A stretch of DNA of 31,451 nucleotides from CAYRVF01 sp964427535 (GCA_964427535.1 CAYRVF010000059.1:1-31451), one strand, 5' to 3'. Shown: positions 1 through 9,222, counted from the first letter of the stretch. The notes: a model not told the origin generated them from the letters alone. Translations and numbers: made by a program.

Positions 1-851
<851 letters not shown>

Positions 852-856
852 GCGAT

Positions 857-897
857 CTCTCCCCCTCCCCTCTCCCCTTAGAGGAGAGGGGCCGTGA
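857..897. repeat. C/G-tract hairpin, single unit of dispersed repeat
   Basis: The arms CCCCTCTCC (867-875) and GGAGAGGGG (883-891) form a perfect 9-bp stem around a 7-nt loop, followed by a GTGAGGC border. The same arm and border sequences recur near 1011-1139 and 28065-28188. It sits just after the metK stop and could terminate transcription, although no T-tract follows. Confidence 0.75.
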
Positions 898-1010
898 GGC
901 GAAGGTCGGTGGCCAGGGCAGCGGAACGCAGGATTCGCCGCGCCGTGCGTGCGGCATGCCTCGCCCGCGTCCGCCGCGGGATGTGTGATACTTGAGGCGG
1001 CGACGCAGGG

Positions 1011-1139
1011 GCCTCACCCCCAACCCCTCTCCCCGCGGGGAGAGGGGATTTTCTGTCTGCGGAACCGGTGCCCGCAGGCCGCGAGCGCCTACTCCCCCTT
1101 CCCCTCGCAAGGGGAAGGGGGGCGGGGGGATGAGGCCTA
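1011..1139. repeat. composite double-hairpin repeat element, copy 1
   Basis: Two hairpins sit between the borders GGCCTCACCCCC and GGGGGGATGAGGCC. The first has an 11-bp stem, CCCCTCTCCCC (1024-1034) with GGGGAGAGGGG (1037-1047). The second has a 12-bp stem, CCCCCTTCCCCT (1094-1105) with AGGGGAAGGGGG (1110-1121). The borders are complementary to each other, so the whole unit is a long imperfect palindrome. The region at 28065-28188 has the same two hairpins in the opposite order. The right border runs into the stop codon of the minus-strand gene at 1137. Confidence 0.8.
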
Positions 1140-3017
1140 CTCCTCCGTCGTTGCCGGGCCGAAGCGGGGAAGCGGTGGCCGCGTCCAGCCGTCCTCGCGC
1201 CAAGGGGCGAAGGAGTCGGCGAGACTCTCGACGGGGTCTGTCGGCGCGAACTCGTCGTCGGTCGGGGCGCTGTCATCGTCGCCCTGGTCGGCGGCGTCAC
1301 TGGGCCATCGCCACTCGACCTGTGCCTGCCCAGGCAGCGGAGCGTACGCGCTTGACGGATGCGCAGGATAGGCGGGCTGTGCGGGCGGGGCAGGCGGCTC
1401 AGCCGCGCTCGGCCGCTCCGCACCGGGTAGGGCGGCCTCGGTCGGCATCCAGTCATCGATCGGCTGTGCCCAGCGCGATGTGAAGGATGACTGCACACTC
1501 GACAAGGTGGAGCCGCCTGGTTCCGAGCTCTCAGCGGGCATGGAGTCCGCGGCTGGCTCGCGTTGCCACGGCTCGGCAATGGGCGTGCTCGGTGCATGGG
1601 TCTCGCCTGCATGCGTCGCGTGGACAGGCAGATCCCAGGTCGGCGCTTGCCATGCGGCGTCGCCGCCGGTGTATACAGGAGATGATGGCTGTGGCTCCGG
1701 CTCCTGCATCGGTTGCGGCATGGTGGGAAACGCGTGCGGCGCTTCTGGCCCATCCGCGATGAGGAAGGCGCTGTCGTCGTCAGAGACGCCGCTCCACGGG
1801 TCGGCGGGGATGCCCGGCGCGGAGGGAGCGTCTGCCGGTGCGGGCATGGGCGGCTCGGCAAGCGCGCCTCCTGGCTCGACTGGCGAGGCGGGTGGAAGCG
1901 CGGCCGAGAGTGTGTTGCGGCGCGGACGTGCCTCGGTCGCCGCATCGCTCTGGGCGACACGCCGCCCGATGCGCTCGTAGAACTCGACCCAGGCCAGCAT
2001 CTCATCCGGGTGGGACAGCCGATGCAGGCTGATGCGCACGGACCGGCCGCCGCCACGCAGCACCAGATATTCCGGCACGCGCGGTGTCCAGACGAAGCTC
2101 TCGAAGCGGCGGTCGGTGCGTGCCGCGAGCGCTAGCGCGAAGCGTCCGACGGCAATGCCCACGTTAATCGCGCCACTGAACGGGTGGCGTATGCGCTCGA
2201 CGCGCGCGATCTCGCGCCAGGGGAGGCGCAGCGGCTGGCGGAACGGCTGACTCACTTTGATGCGCGTGCCGTCTAGCTCGTAGGAATGCCGGCGCAGAAA
2301 CGCCCGCACCGCCATCCCGCCCGTGGCCAGCCCAAGCAGCACGAAGAGCGGCCCGATCAGGCCGGTCTCGGGCAGCAGTGCCCACAGGTAGACGCCGGGG
2401 AGCAGCAGCACGCCACACGCCAGCCCCCACCACGTCAGATCGCTCGTGATGGACTCGTCGGCGTGGAACGGACCGATGCCAGTCGTGCCCCCGGTGCCGC
2501 CGTGATCGCGCCAGAGCCGGTAGCGCTCGTAGACCTCGACCCGGAAGCGCATGTAGTCGACGACCATGTCCTCGCGCACACGCAACTCGCGTCCGTCCCG
2601 CGCCAGGGCGACGATCCAGCGGTAGCGCCGCCCGTTCGCCGCCTGGATGCGCTCCGTCAGCCTGCCGACTTCAGCCCACGCGAGCTCGGTGCGCCAGGGT
2701 CCACGTACCAGGCTCAGCCCAAACGGCCCCACCTTCACCGCGACGGAGAGCTTGAACAGATAGAGCAGCGTGCTCCAGAACAGCGCGACGAGCACGAGGC
2801 CGAAGAAGACCGCGCGCCCGATGTGGTCGCTGGCGCCGCGCGAGTGCCAGACGTACACGCCGTTGCCAATGAGGGCCAGGCTGAGCAGCGAGAGCCAGAG
2901 CCAGTCGCTCATGCTGGGGGTGCGGTAGACACGCTCGCGATTATCTAGCGCGAGATCGCGCAGCCGCAACGTCTCACGCGCGGTTGATCGCGCGTATGGC
3001 GAACGAGGAGTAGACAT
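1137..3017 (-). CDS. membrane protein with two PH-like domains and long Pro/Ala-rich tail
   Basis: I do not recognise a named family. The 626-residue product has four predicted membrane helices in two pairs, at about residues 38-57/66-90 and 194-214/218-240. Each pair is followed by a soluble segment of bacterial PH-like character: residues 92-165 (VKVGPFGLSLVRGPW) and 244-350 (YELDGTRIKVSQPFRQPLRLPW). The repeated plan suggests an internal duplication. Residues from about 355 to the end are low-complexity, rich in Pro, Ala, Glu and Asp with scattered Trp, probably disordered. I chose ATG at 3015-3017; an in-frame GTG at 3072-3074 would add 19 residues, and an ATG at 2913-2915 is also possible. 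The extended -10 at 3092-3100 lies upstream of the first two. It is divergent from the regulator at 3312. A role in membrane-associated binding is inferred only from the domain type. Confidence 0.75.
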   Translation of the reverse strand: MSTPRSPYARSTARETLRLRDLALDNRERVYRTPSMSDWLWLSLLSLALIGNGVYVWHSRGASDHIGRAVFFGLVLVALFWSTLLYLFKLSVAVKVGPFGLSLVRGPWRTELAWAEVGRLTERIQAANGRRYRWIVALARDGRELRVREDMVVDYMRFRVEVYERYRLWRDHGGTGGTTGIGPFHADESITSDLTWWGLACGVLLLPGVYLWALLPETGLIGPLFVLLGLATGGMAVRAFLRRHSYELDGTRIKVSQPFRQPLRLPWREIARVERIRHPFSGAINVGIAVGRFALALAARTDRRFESFVWTPRVPEYLVLRGGGRSVRISLHRLSHPDEMLAWVEFYERIGRRVAQSDAATEARPRRNTLSAALPPASPVEPGGALAEPPMPAPADAPSAPGIPADPWSGVSDDDSAFLIADGPEAPHAFPTMPQPMQEPEPQPSSPVYTGGDAAWQAPTWDLPVHATHAGETHAPSTPIAEPWQREPAADSMPAESSEPGGSTLSSVQSSFTSRWAQPIDDWMPTEAALPGAERPSAAEPPAPPAQPAYPAHPSSAYAPLPGQAQVEWRWPSDAADQGDDDSAPTDDEFAPTDPVESLADSFAPWREDGWTRPPLPRFGPATTEE

Positions 3018-3091
3018 GCGAACCCACCACCCAGCCTTCTTGCCAGCCACCAGAGATACCACATACCGCGACACACATCGTATGCACGCCC

Positions 3092-3100
3092 AGTATAGCA
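3092..3100 (-). promoter_or_regulatory. extended -10 promoter for the PH-like membrane protein
   Basis: On the minus strand the sequence reads TGCTATACT, an extended -10 (TGnTATAAT-like, one mismatch in the hexamer). No good -35 lies 16-18 bases upstream, as is common for extended -10 sites. Predicted initiation near 3085 gives a leader of about 70 bases before the ATG at 3017. Confidence 0.45.
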
Positions 3101-3176
3101 GTTTCCTTCAAATGGATGGGACCGCCCATGCCCGCGTATTGCGGGACCGTTATACTCCCCCGCGCCATGCTGTCCA

Positions 3177-3192
3177 CACGAGCTTTCTCGTG
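3177..3192. promoter_or_regulatory. inverted repeat, candidate operator of the GbsR-type regulator
   Basis: CACGAG and CTCGTG flank a 4-base centre (CTTT), a perfect 6-bp dyad between two divergent genes. It lies about 50 bases upstream of the -35 of the regulator promoter. That placement suits a regulator binding site, but the assignment is an inference. Confidence 0.35.
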
Positions 3193-3238
3193 ACCGAAAG
3201 AATATGTGTCCCGGTGCGAATATTTAGTGGTTTTAGTA

Positions 3239-3267
3239 TTGACTGAAATGACTGAAACGGCTACGAT
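3239..3267 (+). promoter_or_regulatory. sigma-70-like promoter of the regulator-ABC operon
   Basis: TTGACT (3239-3244) is separated by 17 bases from TACGAT (3262-3267). Initiation near 3274 would leave a leader of about 38 bases before the ATG at 3312. The -35 and spacer contain a tandem 9-base repeat, TGACTGAAA twice (3240-3257), which could be an operator inside the promoter. Confidence 0.5.
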
Positions 3268-3311
3268 TGAAGCCGGAGAACCGGTTCCCAGCGCGACACA
3301 GGAGGCCAGGG

Positions 3312-3809
3312 ATGCGTGAGAGCGACGAGCCGATCGAGATTCCGCCGGAGATGCACCAGTTCATCGAGCGCTTCGGTGTCTATTTCGAGCAGTACGACTT
3401 ACCTCGCATCGGTGGGCGCATTATCGGCCTGCTGATCGTGGCCAAGCGTCCGCTCACCAGCGAGCAGATCGCCTCCGCGCTGATGGTCTCGCGTGCTTCT
3501 GTCTCGACGAATATGCGCATGGCTGTGGATTTTGGGCTTGCCGAGCTGGTCACCTATCCGGGCGACCGGCGCGACTACTACCGCTACCCAGAGAACGCCT
3601 GGGAGCGCGGCATTCTCGTGAATATCGAGGCGACACTTGCTCTGAAACGCCTCGCGGAGCAAGGGCTCTCGGTCGTATCGGACGGCAACGTCGAAGGGCG
3701 GCAGCGCCTCGAAGACCTGGTGGACTTTTGCGATTTTAGTCTCGACGAGCTGCACGGCTGGCTCGGTCGGTGGCGCGAGCGGCGCGCGGCGAGAGAGCAG
3801 CGCCCGTAG
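3312..3809 (+). CDS. GbsR/MarR-type winged-helix transcriptional regulator
   Basis: This is a 165-residue DNA-binding protein, likely the repressor of the transporter genes that follow. The segment GGRIIGLLIVAKRPLTSEQ, then a helix-turn-helix (IASALMVSRASVSTNMRMA) and the wing (FGLAELVTYPGDRRDYYRY), matches the GbsR branch of the MarR superfamily. The C-terminal helices would dimerise. The start at ATG 3312 is set by AGGAGG at 3300-3305 with a 6-base spacer; an in-frame TTG at 3267 lies inside the promoter and is unlikely. The gene is followed after 40 bases by the ABC ATPase on the same strand, the usual arrangement for local control of a drug exporter. No effector can be read from the sequence. 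The family call is firm; the target is inferred from position. Confidence 0.88.
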   Translation: MRESDEPIEIPPEMHQFIERFGVYFEQYDLPRIGGRIIGLLIVAKRPLTSEQIASALMVSRASVSTNMRMAVDFGLAELVTYPGDRRDYYRYPENAWERGILVNIEATLALKRLAEQGLSVVSDGNVEGRQRLEDLVDFCDFSLDELHGWLGRWRERRAAREQRP

Positions 3810-3849
3810 CATACACGCCACGGATGACTGCCGGAATGGAGAGGGACAC

Positions 3850-4779
3850 ATGGCGGCTCTGGTGCAGGTGGAACACCTGTCGAAACAGTATGGCTCGCAA
3901 CGGGGCATCATCGATGTCTCGTTCGAGATCGCCGATGGCGAAGTGTTCGGCTTCCTCGGTCCGAATGGCGCCGGCAAGACGACCACCATTCGCACGCTGA
4001 TGGGCCTGCTTCGCGCCGATTCTGGCACGGCCACCATCGCCGGGCTGGATAGCTGGCAGCAATCCGTTGAGATCAAGCGTCTGATTGGCTATCTCCCTGG
4101 CGAGCTCGCGCTCGACCCCAACTTGACCGGCGGCCAGATTCTGGAATACTTCGGGCATCTTCGTGGCGGTGTGGATCAGGCGTATCTCAAACAGCTCATT
4201 GCCCGGTTCGAGCTCGACCCCACCAAAAAGTTCCGCCAGTATTCCAGTGGCAACAAGCGCAAGATCGGGCTGATTCAGGCCTTCATGCACCGGCCGCGCC
4301 TGGTCGTGCTGGACGAGCCGACCAACGGTCTGGACCCGCTCAATCAGCAAGAGTTCGCGCGCATGGTCAAGGAGACGCGCGACGATGGACACACGGTCTT
4401 CCTCTCGTCGCATGTGCTGACCGAAGTGGAGCAGATGTGCAACCGGGTGGGCATCATTCGCGAGGGGCGGCTCGTGCGCGTGGGCGGCGTGGCCGAGCTG
4501 AAAGACATCAAGCGCCACGAGGTCATCATCACGTTTGCCGACACCGCTCCAGCGGCGGCATTTGAAGGGCTGCCCGGAGTGGAACAGGTGGAGGCGATGC
4601 CCGACGGGCATACGTTACGTCTGTCGGTTTCGGGTGGACTGGATAGCGTGGTCAAAGCGGCGGCGCAGCACTCGGTCGTGACGTTGACCAGCACCGAACC
4701 CAGTCTGGAAGACATCTTCCTGCGCTACTACACGGGCGATGGCCTCGTCGCTCGGGAGGCGAGCCATGTGGTTCACTAG
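3850..4779 (+). CDS. ABC-2 type transporter ATP-binding protein (drug exporter class)
   Basis: This is the 309-residue ATPase subunit that would power the permease encoded next. All nucleotide-binding motifs are visible: Walker A GPNGAGKTT (residues 37-45), signature region YSSGNKRKIG (131-140), Walker B LVVLDEP (151-157) followed by TNGLDP, and the switch His188 in FLSSHVL. The Q-loop position reads YLPGE, as in many ABC-2 exporter ATPases. The C-terminal 80 residues, ending LEDIFLRYYTGD, match the accessory domain of the multidrug/antibiotic ATPases. A GGAGAGGG ribosome site precedes the ATG. The gene overlaps the permease start by 14 bases, so translation is probably coupled. The substrate is unknown; export of a hydrophobic compound or antibiotic is the usual family role. 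Confidence 0.93.
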   Translation: MAALVQVEHLSKQYGSQRGIIDVSFEIADGEVFGFLGPNGAGKTTTIRTLMGLLRADSGTATIAGLDSWQQSVEIKRLIGYLPGELALDPNLTGGQILEYFGHLRGGVDQAYLKQLIARFELDPTKKFRQYSSGNKRKIGLIQAFMHRPRLVVLDEPTNGLDPLNQQEFARMVKETRDDGHTVFLSSHVLTEVEQMCNRVGIIREGRLVRVGGVAELKDIKRHEVIITFADTAPAAAFEGLPGVEQVEAMPDGHTLRLSVSGGLDSVVKAAAQHSVVTLTSTEPSLEDIFLRYYTGDGLVAREASHVVH

Positions 4780-6412
4780 TGTCTTTCTCAAGTCCCTGCG
4801 CGACTTCCGCATCGCCATCTTCGGTTGGGGCATCGGCATAGGCGTGCTGATGTATGTGGTCCTGGCCGCCGTTCCTTCGCTGGTTACGACAGCGGCGGCC
4901 CGTGCCTCACTCGTCAGCCTGGCGGGCTCGTTCGCCTGGATTGCCGAGCCGATCAAGGTCGACACTCCTGGAGGCTACGCCACCTGGAAGTACGGCTTTA
5001 CGATTTTGATCATCGCGCTCTGGCCGCTGCTGGTGGGCAGTCGCATGCTGCGCGGCGAGGAAGAGCGCGGCTCACTGGATGTGCTGCTCTCGATGCCACG
5101 TGGTCGCGTGCGGGTGGCGCTCGAAAAACTGGTGGCAATGTGGACCGCCCTGCTGGGGATGGGGCTGCTCATCGGGCTGCTGGCGTTTGGCGGTGGCAAG
5201 GCCGCGAAAGCGGACCTGAGCCTGGGCGACACCCTGCTCTTTGGCCTCAATCTCGTGCTGTTCTGCGCGGTCTTCGGTGGCATCGCGCTGCTGATCTCGC
5301 AGTTCACCCAGGAGCGCGGCACGGCGGCGGGTATCACGGGCGCACTGCTGCTGATCTCCATTGTCGTGGATACGGTGCATCGGGTCATCCCCGGTACGGA
5401 TTGGTTCTCGCGCATCTCTCCGGTCTACTACTACAACCTGAGTAAGCCGCTGATACCCAGCTACGGCACCGACCCTGTCGCGCTGCTGGTCCTATTGGGG
5501 CTGGCCGTCGTCACGAGCGGGGCTGGGGTGGCGCTCTTCGCGCGGCGCGATGTCGGCGGGACGGTGGCACTGCCGCGCTGGCTGCGCCTGCCAGAGCGCG
5601 CCATACGGCCGGAGCAAGCGCTGCCCGTGAACGCCTGGTCGCTGCGCTCGATCTATACCCGCAGCCTTGCGCGTCTTGCGCGTCCCACGTTCTGGTGGAC
5701 CATTGGCCTGGCGGCGTTTGCCGGGTGGATGATTGTCGTCGTTCAGCAGACGGTGAGCAGGCTCTCCACATTGTTCGAGAGTTCCCCTGCGCTGAAAGGC
5801 TTTGTCGAGGCGGGCGGCGGGAACGCTATCAGCACTGCCGGCGTTCTGAGCGCGATCTATGTGCTTCTGCCGCTGCTGATGATGGCCTTCGCCATCACCC
5901 TGGCAAGTAGCTGGTCGTCCGACGAGGAGAACGGACGGCTGGAGCTCGTGCTCTCCACGCCGCAGCCGCGCCTGCGGGTGTTGTTGGGGCGCTTCGCCGC
6001 GGTTACTACCTCGGTGGTGATCGTGAGCGTGGTGACCCTGGCCGTCGCGGCGATAGCTGCCGCCGTGAGCGGTCTGACGCTCGACGGTGGTAACCTGGCC
6101 GCCGCCACCCTCTCGATCATTCCGTTGGGGCTGTTGATGGCCGCGCTCGGCTATCTGCTCGCGGGCTGGCTGAACACGGCGATTGATACGGGCCTGCTGA
6201 GCTTCCTGCTGGTGCTCTGGTTCTTCATCAGCTTTGTCGGTCCGGGCCTCAACTTGTCTGGCACGACACTGCGGCTCTCCGCCCTGTATTACTACGGCAC
6301 GCCGCTGCTCAATGGCCTGCCCGTGCGCGACACGCTGGGCGTGCTCGCCGTCGCGGCGGTGCTGTTGGCGCTCGCCTCTGTGCGCTTCGTGCGGAAGGAT
6401 ATCGGGCGGTAG
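4766..6412 (+). CDS. duplicated ABC-2 type permease (polyketide/antibiotic exporter class)
   Basis: This is a 548-residue membrane subunit pairing with the ATPase just upstream. It is two fused six-helix halves. Each half carries the same cytoplasmic segment after its second helix region: EEERGSLDVLLSMPRGRVRV (from residue 98) and DEENGRLELVLSTPQPRLRV (from residue 387). This internal duplication means one chain may replace the usual permease dimer. The start is ATG 4766, supported by GGGAGG at 4754-4759 with a 6-base spacer, inside the end of the ATPase gene. The layout matches transporters annotated as exporters of polyketide antibiotics in other GC-rich bacteria. No biosynthetic cluster is in the window; the P450 downstream could belong to secondary metabolism, but that link is speculative. 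Confidence 0.9.
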   Translation: MWFTSVFLKSLRDFRIAIFGWGIGIGVLMYVVLAAVPSLVTTAAARASLVSLAGSFAWIAEPIKVDTPGGYATWKYGFTILIIALWPLLVGSRMLRGEEERGSLDVLLSMPRGRVRVALEKLVAMWTALLGMGLLIGLLAFGGGKAAKADLSLGDTLLFGLNLVLFCAVFGGIALLISQFTQERGTAAGITGALLLISIVVDTVHRVIPGTDWFSRISPVYYYNLSKPLIPSYGTDPVALLVLLGLAVVTSGAGVALFARRDVGGTVALPRWLRLPERAIRPEQALPVNAWSLRSIYTRSLARLARPTFWWTIGLAAFAGWMIVVVQQTVSRLSTLFESSPALKGFVEAGGGNAISTAGVLSAIYVLLPLLMMAFAITLASSWSSDEENGRLELVLSTPQPRLRVLLGRFAAVTTSVVIVSVVTLAVAAIAAAVSGLTLDGGNLAAATLSIIPLGLLMAALGYLLAGWLNTAIDTGLLSFLLVLWFFISFVGPGLNLSGTTLRLSALYYYGTPLLNGLPVRDTLGVLAVAAVLLALASVRFVRKDIGR

Positions 6413-6500
6413 GGGGAGGGGCGAATTCAGCCTGAGCCCTCACGCGAAATGTGTTGCGGGCGTCATTGAGCCGCGCTATCCCACGGACGTAGTGTACTAG

Positions 6501-6524
6501 GGATGGAGGCGAAGGCTTCCATCC
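6501..6524 (+). terminator. 10-bp hairpin between the ABC operon and the P450 gene
   Basis: GGATGGAGGC (6501-6510) pairs with GCTTCCATCC (6515-6524) around a GAAG loop, with one G-T pair. It lies about 90 bases after the permease stop and just before the P450 start region. No T-tract follows, so it may be a terminator, a leader hairpin or an operator. Confidence 0.45.
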
Positions 6525-6560
6525 GCTGGAGAGATGAATCCGCAGGGAGAGAGCAAACCA

Positions 6561-7892
6561 ATGACGCCCCGACCATTTGAGGCGATACCGCTTGTCGAAC
6601 GGCCCGACGACTTCTTTACCAACGTGGGGCCGATCCTGGCGGCGCTCTACGAACAGCATGGTCCCATTTTCCGCGCCAAGGCGACCGGCGACGCCTCCAT
6701 CGATATCGTGTACCTCGTCGGACCCGAGGCCAACCGCTTCGTGCTGCAGACCGACCGGCAGAAGCTCTCGCACCGCGACGGTTGGGGCAAGTTCTACGGC
6801 GTGCTCGACACCTTCGGCGATGGGCTGCTGACGATGGATGGCGAGCGGCACGACGACCACCGCCGCCTGATGAACCCGGCGTTTACCCTCGCCTATATGG
6901 ACCGTTACGTGCCCATCATGAACCGCATTATCCGCCAGCACATCGCGGATTGGGCTGCGCGCGCCGAGGTGGACGTCTACAGCGAGGCGCGCAAGATCAC
7001 CTTCGAGGTCGCCGCCGAGGCGCTCGCCGGGCTGACGACACCGGAGGAGGTGGAGCAGTTCCGCGAGCTCTACACCCAGATTCTGATGCTCGGCATGGTG
7101 GCGACGACCTGGGAGGAGTTCGACAAGCGTATGACCGCGCTGCACAGCAGCCTCTACGCGCTACTCGAACGTAAGATCGCCGAGCGCCGTGCCCAACCCA
7201 CCGACGACGTGCTTGGGCTGCTCGCCCAGGCGCGCGACGCGCAGGGCAACGCGCTCAGCGACGAACAGCTCATCGCGCATACGAACGTGTTGCTCGTCGC
7301 CGGACACGAAACCTCCACCAGCCTCAGCGCGTGGATGCTCTATCTGCTGGCCGGGCATCCTGACTATCTCGCGCGTGTGCTCGCCGAGCAGGACGCGCTA
7401 CTCGCGCCCGACGCGCTGCCTTCGCTGGAGGATATCAAGCGGATGAAGGTGCTCGACAACGCCCTCAGCGAGGCCGAGCGACTGTATCCGCCGCTGGGTA
7501 ATGGCCCGCGCGGCGCGCTGGAAGACGTCGAGTTCGGCGGATACACGATTCCGAAGGGCACGATTGTTTTCTACAGCATCGCCGCCACGCACCTGCTGCC
7601 GAGCCTATGGCGCGAGCCAGAGCGGTTCGATCCCGACCGCTTCAACCCTCCGCGCGAGGAGCAGAAGCGCGTGCCGTACGCGCTCGTCGGCTTCGGCGGT
7701 GGCCCTCGCGTCTGCATCGGCCTGAACTTCGCCAGGGTCGAGATGAAGGCGCTCGCCTCGCAGGTGCTGCGCCGCTACACGCTCGACATCGTGCCGGACC
7801 AGGAGCTCGTGCAGCTCTACCGCCCCACCGCGATGCCCCTCAACGGCATCAAGCTACAGGTACGCGAGCGAACAGCCACGGCCTCCCGCTAG
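6561..7892 (+). CDS. cytochrome P450
   Basis: This is a haem monooxygenase of 443 residues, a soluble bacterial length. The diagnostic sites are all present: the I-helix oxygen-binding motif AGHETS (residues 247-252), the K-helix ExxR as EAER (304-307), PERF (353-356), and the haem loop FGGGPRVCIG with the axial ligand Cys385. The substrate cannot be told from the sequence. Two starts are possible: ATG 6534, whose GGAG is only 2 bases away, and ATG 6561, preceded by GGGAG at 11 bases; I chose the second with moderate confidence. No ferredoxin or reductase gene is nearby, so electrons must come from partners encoded elsewhere. It converges on the acyl-CoA dehydrogenase across a strong hairpin. 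The family call is secure; the pathway is unknown. Confidence 0.95.
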   Translation: MTPRPFEAIPLVERPDDFFTNVGPILAALYEQHGPIFRAKATGDASIDIVYLVGPEANRFVLQTDRQKLSHRDGWGKFYGVLDTFGDGLLTMDGERHDDHRRLMNPAFTLAYMDRYVPIMNRIIRQHIADWAARAEVDVYSEARKITFEVAAEALAGLTTPEEVEQFRELYTQILMLGMVATTWEEFDKRMTALHSSLYALLERKIAERRAQPTDDVLGLLAQARDAQGNALSDEQLIAHTNVLLVAGHETSTSLSAWMLYLLAGHPDYLARVLAEQDALLAPDALPSLEDIKRMKVLDNALSEAERLYPPLGNGPRGALEDVEFGGYTIPKGTIVFYSIAATHLLPSLWREPERFDPDRFNPPREEQKRVPYALVGFGGGPRVCIGLNFARVEMKALASQVLRRYTLDIVPDQELVQLYRPTAMPLNGIKLQVRERTATASR

Positions 7893-7904
7893 GATATCGC
7901 GGCG

Positions 7905-7942
7905 GGCATGGGAGGAGGCGGGACCGCGCCTCTTCCCATGCC
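7905..7942. terminator. strong hairpin between convergent P450 and acyl-CoA dehydrogenase genes
   Basis: A 16-base arm (7905-7920) pairs with 7927-7942 around a 6-base loop (GGACCG), with a single G-T pair. It lies in the 57-base gap between two convergent stop codons, the expected site for a bidirectional terminator. The downstream tracts are only weakly T-rich (GTTCTG). Confidence 0.8.
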
Positions 7943-7949
7943 GTTCTGA

Positions 7950-9149
7950 TCACCGCCGCAGCTCGTTCTTGGCGATGGCGGCGAGGTGGACCTCGTCGGG
8001 GCCGTCCGCGAGACGCAGGGTGCGCTCGCCCGCCCACGCCTTAGCGAGGAAGACGTCGTCGCTGACGCCCGCGCCGCCCCACGCCTGAATCGCGCGGTCG
8101 AGCACACGCAGCGCGACGTTCGGCGCGACGACCTTGATCATCGCGATCTCGTTGCGGGCGACCTTGTTGCCGACGGTGTCCATCATGTACGCGGCCTGGA
8201 GCGTCAGCAGACGCGCCTGATCGATCTCGATGCGCGACTCGGCGATCCACTGCTGCACGACGCCCTGCTCGGCGAGCGGTTTGCCGAAGGCGACGCGCTC
8301 TTTCACACGCGCGACCATCGTCTCCAGCGCGCGCTCGGCGATGCCAATCGACCGCATGCAATGGTGGATGCGCCCCGGTCCGAGCCGTCCCTGCGCGATG
8401 GCGAAGCCCTTGCCCTCGCCCCAGAGCATGTTTGTGGCGGGCACACGCACATTCTCGAAGCGCACCTCGCCATGGCCGTGGGGCGCGTCGTCGTAGCCGA
8501 AGACAGGGAGCGTACGTACGACGGTGACGCCGGGCGTGTCCATCGGCACGAGGATCATTGACTGCTGCTCGTGGCGCGGCGCGTCGGGGTCCGTCTTGCC
8601 CATGAAGATGGCGATCTTGCAGCGCGGATCACCCGCGCCGGAGGTCCACCATTTATGGCCATTGATCACGTAGTCGTCGCCATCGCGCTCGATGCGTGAC
8701 TGGATGTTCGTCGCGTCGGATGAGGCGACCTCTGGCTCGGTCATTGCGAAGCACGAGCGGATCTCGCCTTCGAGCAGCGGCACGAGCCACTGGCGTTGCT
8801 GCTCCGGTGTGCCGTAGCGGGCGAGCACTTCCATGTTGCCGGTGTCTGGCGCCGAGCAGTTGAAAACCTCCGGCCCGATGAACGAGCGGCCCATGATCTC
8901 GGCCAGCGGCGCGTATTCCAGGTTCGTCAGGCCCGCGCCGTACTCGCTGTCGGGCAGAAAGAGGTTCCACAAGCCCGCGCTTCGCGCCGTGCGTTTCATC
9001 TCTTCCATGATCGGCGGGATCTGCCAGCGGTCGGTGCCAGCGGCGAGCTGCTGGGCGAAGGTGCGCTCGTTCGGATAGACGACCTCGTCCATAAAGGCTC
9101 GCAGCCGCTCCTGTAAGGACTTCACCTTCTCCGAATACTCGAAGTTCAT
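7950..9149 (-). CDS. acyl-CoA dehydrogenase (ACAD10/11-like)
   Basis: This FAD enzyme introduces the alpha-beta double bond in an acyl-CoA, the first step of beta-oxidation. The 399-residue product has the full fold: N-terminal helices, the beta-domain FAD/substrate signature CFAMTEPEVASSDATNI (residues 133-149), NGHKWWTSGA, and the C-terminal flavin-contact region AWGGAGVSDDVFLA (356-369). The SSDATNI form and the GVSDD ending are typical of the ACAD10/11 branch, which takes long or branched acyl chains. The start ATG 9147-9149 has AGAGGAG upstream on the minus strand; longer in-frame extensions lack coding character. No thiolase or hydratase gene is adjacent, so the gene stands alone. The exact chain-length preference cannot be read from sequence. 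Confidence 0.94.
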   Translation of the reverse strand: MNFEYSEKVKSLQERLRAFMDEVVYPNERTFAQQLAAGTDRWQIPPIMEEMKRTARSAGLWNLFLPDSEYGAGLTNLEYAPLAEIMGRSFIGPEVFNCSAPDTGNMEVLARYGTPEQQRQWLVPLLEGEIRSCFAMTEPEVASSDATNIQSRIERDGDDYVINGHKWWTSGAGDPRCKIAIFMGKTDPDAPRHEQQSMILVPMDTPGVTVVRTLPVFGYDDAPHGHGEVRFENVRVPATNMLWGEGKGFAIAQGRLGPGRIHHCMRSIGIAERALETMVARVKERVAFGKPLAEQGVVQQWIAESRIEIDQARLLTLQAAYMMDTVGNKVARNEIAMIKVVAPNVALRVLDRAIQAWGGAGVSDDVFLAKAWAGERTLRLADGPDEVHLAAIAKNELRR

Positions 9150-9222
9150 GCTCGCTCCTCTCTGCGCGCCGACGAAGCCCTGTGTGGGCCGCCTTCCGGC
9201 GAACGGTGTCCTGGGCACGCAT

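Noticed and set aside
878..2056. Minus-strand open frame of 392 codons in another frame of the PH-like gene tail and repeat region
   Set aside because: It is rich in Pro, Arg and Ser and runs through the hairpin repeats; the overlapping frame with membrane helices is the real gene.
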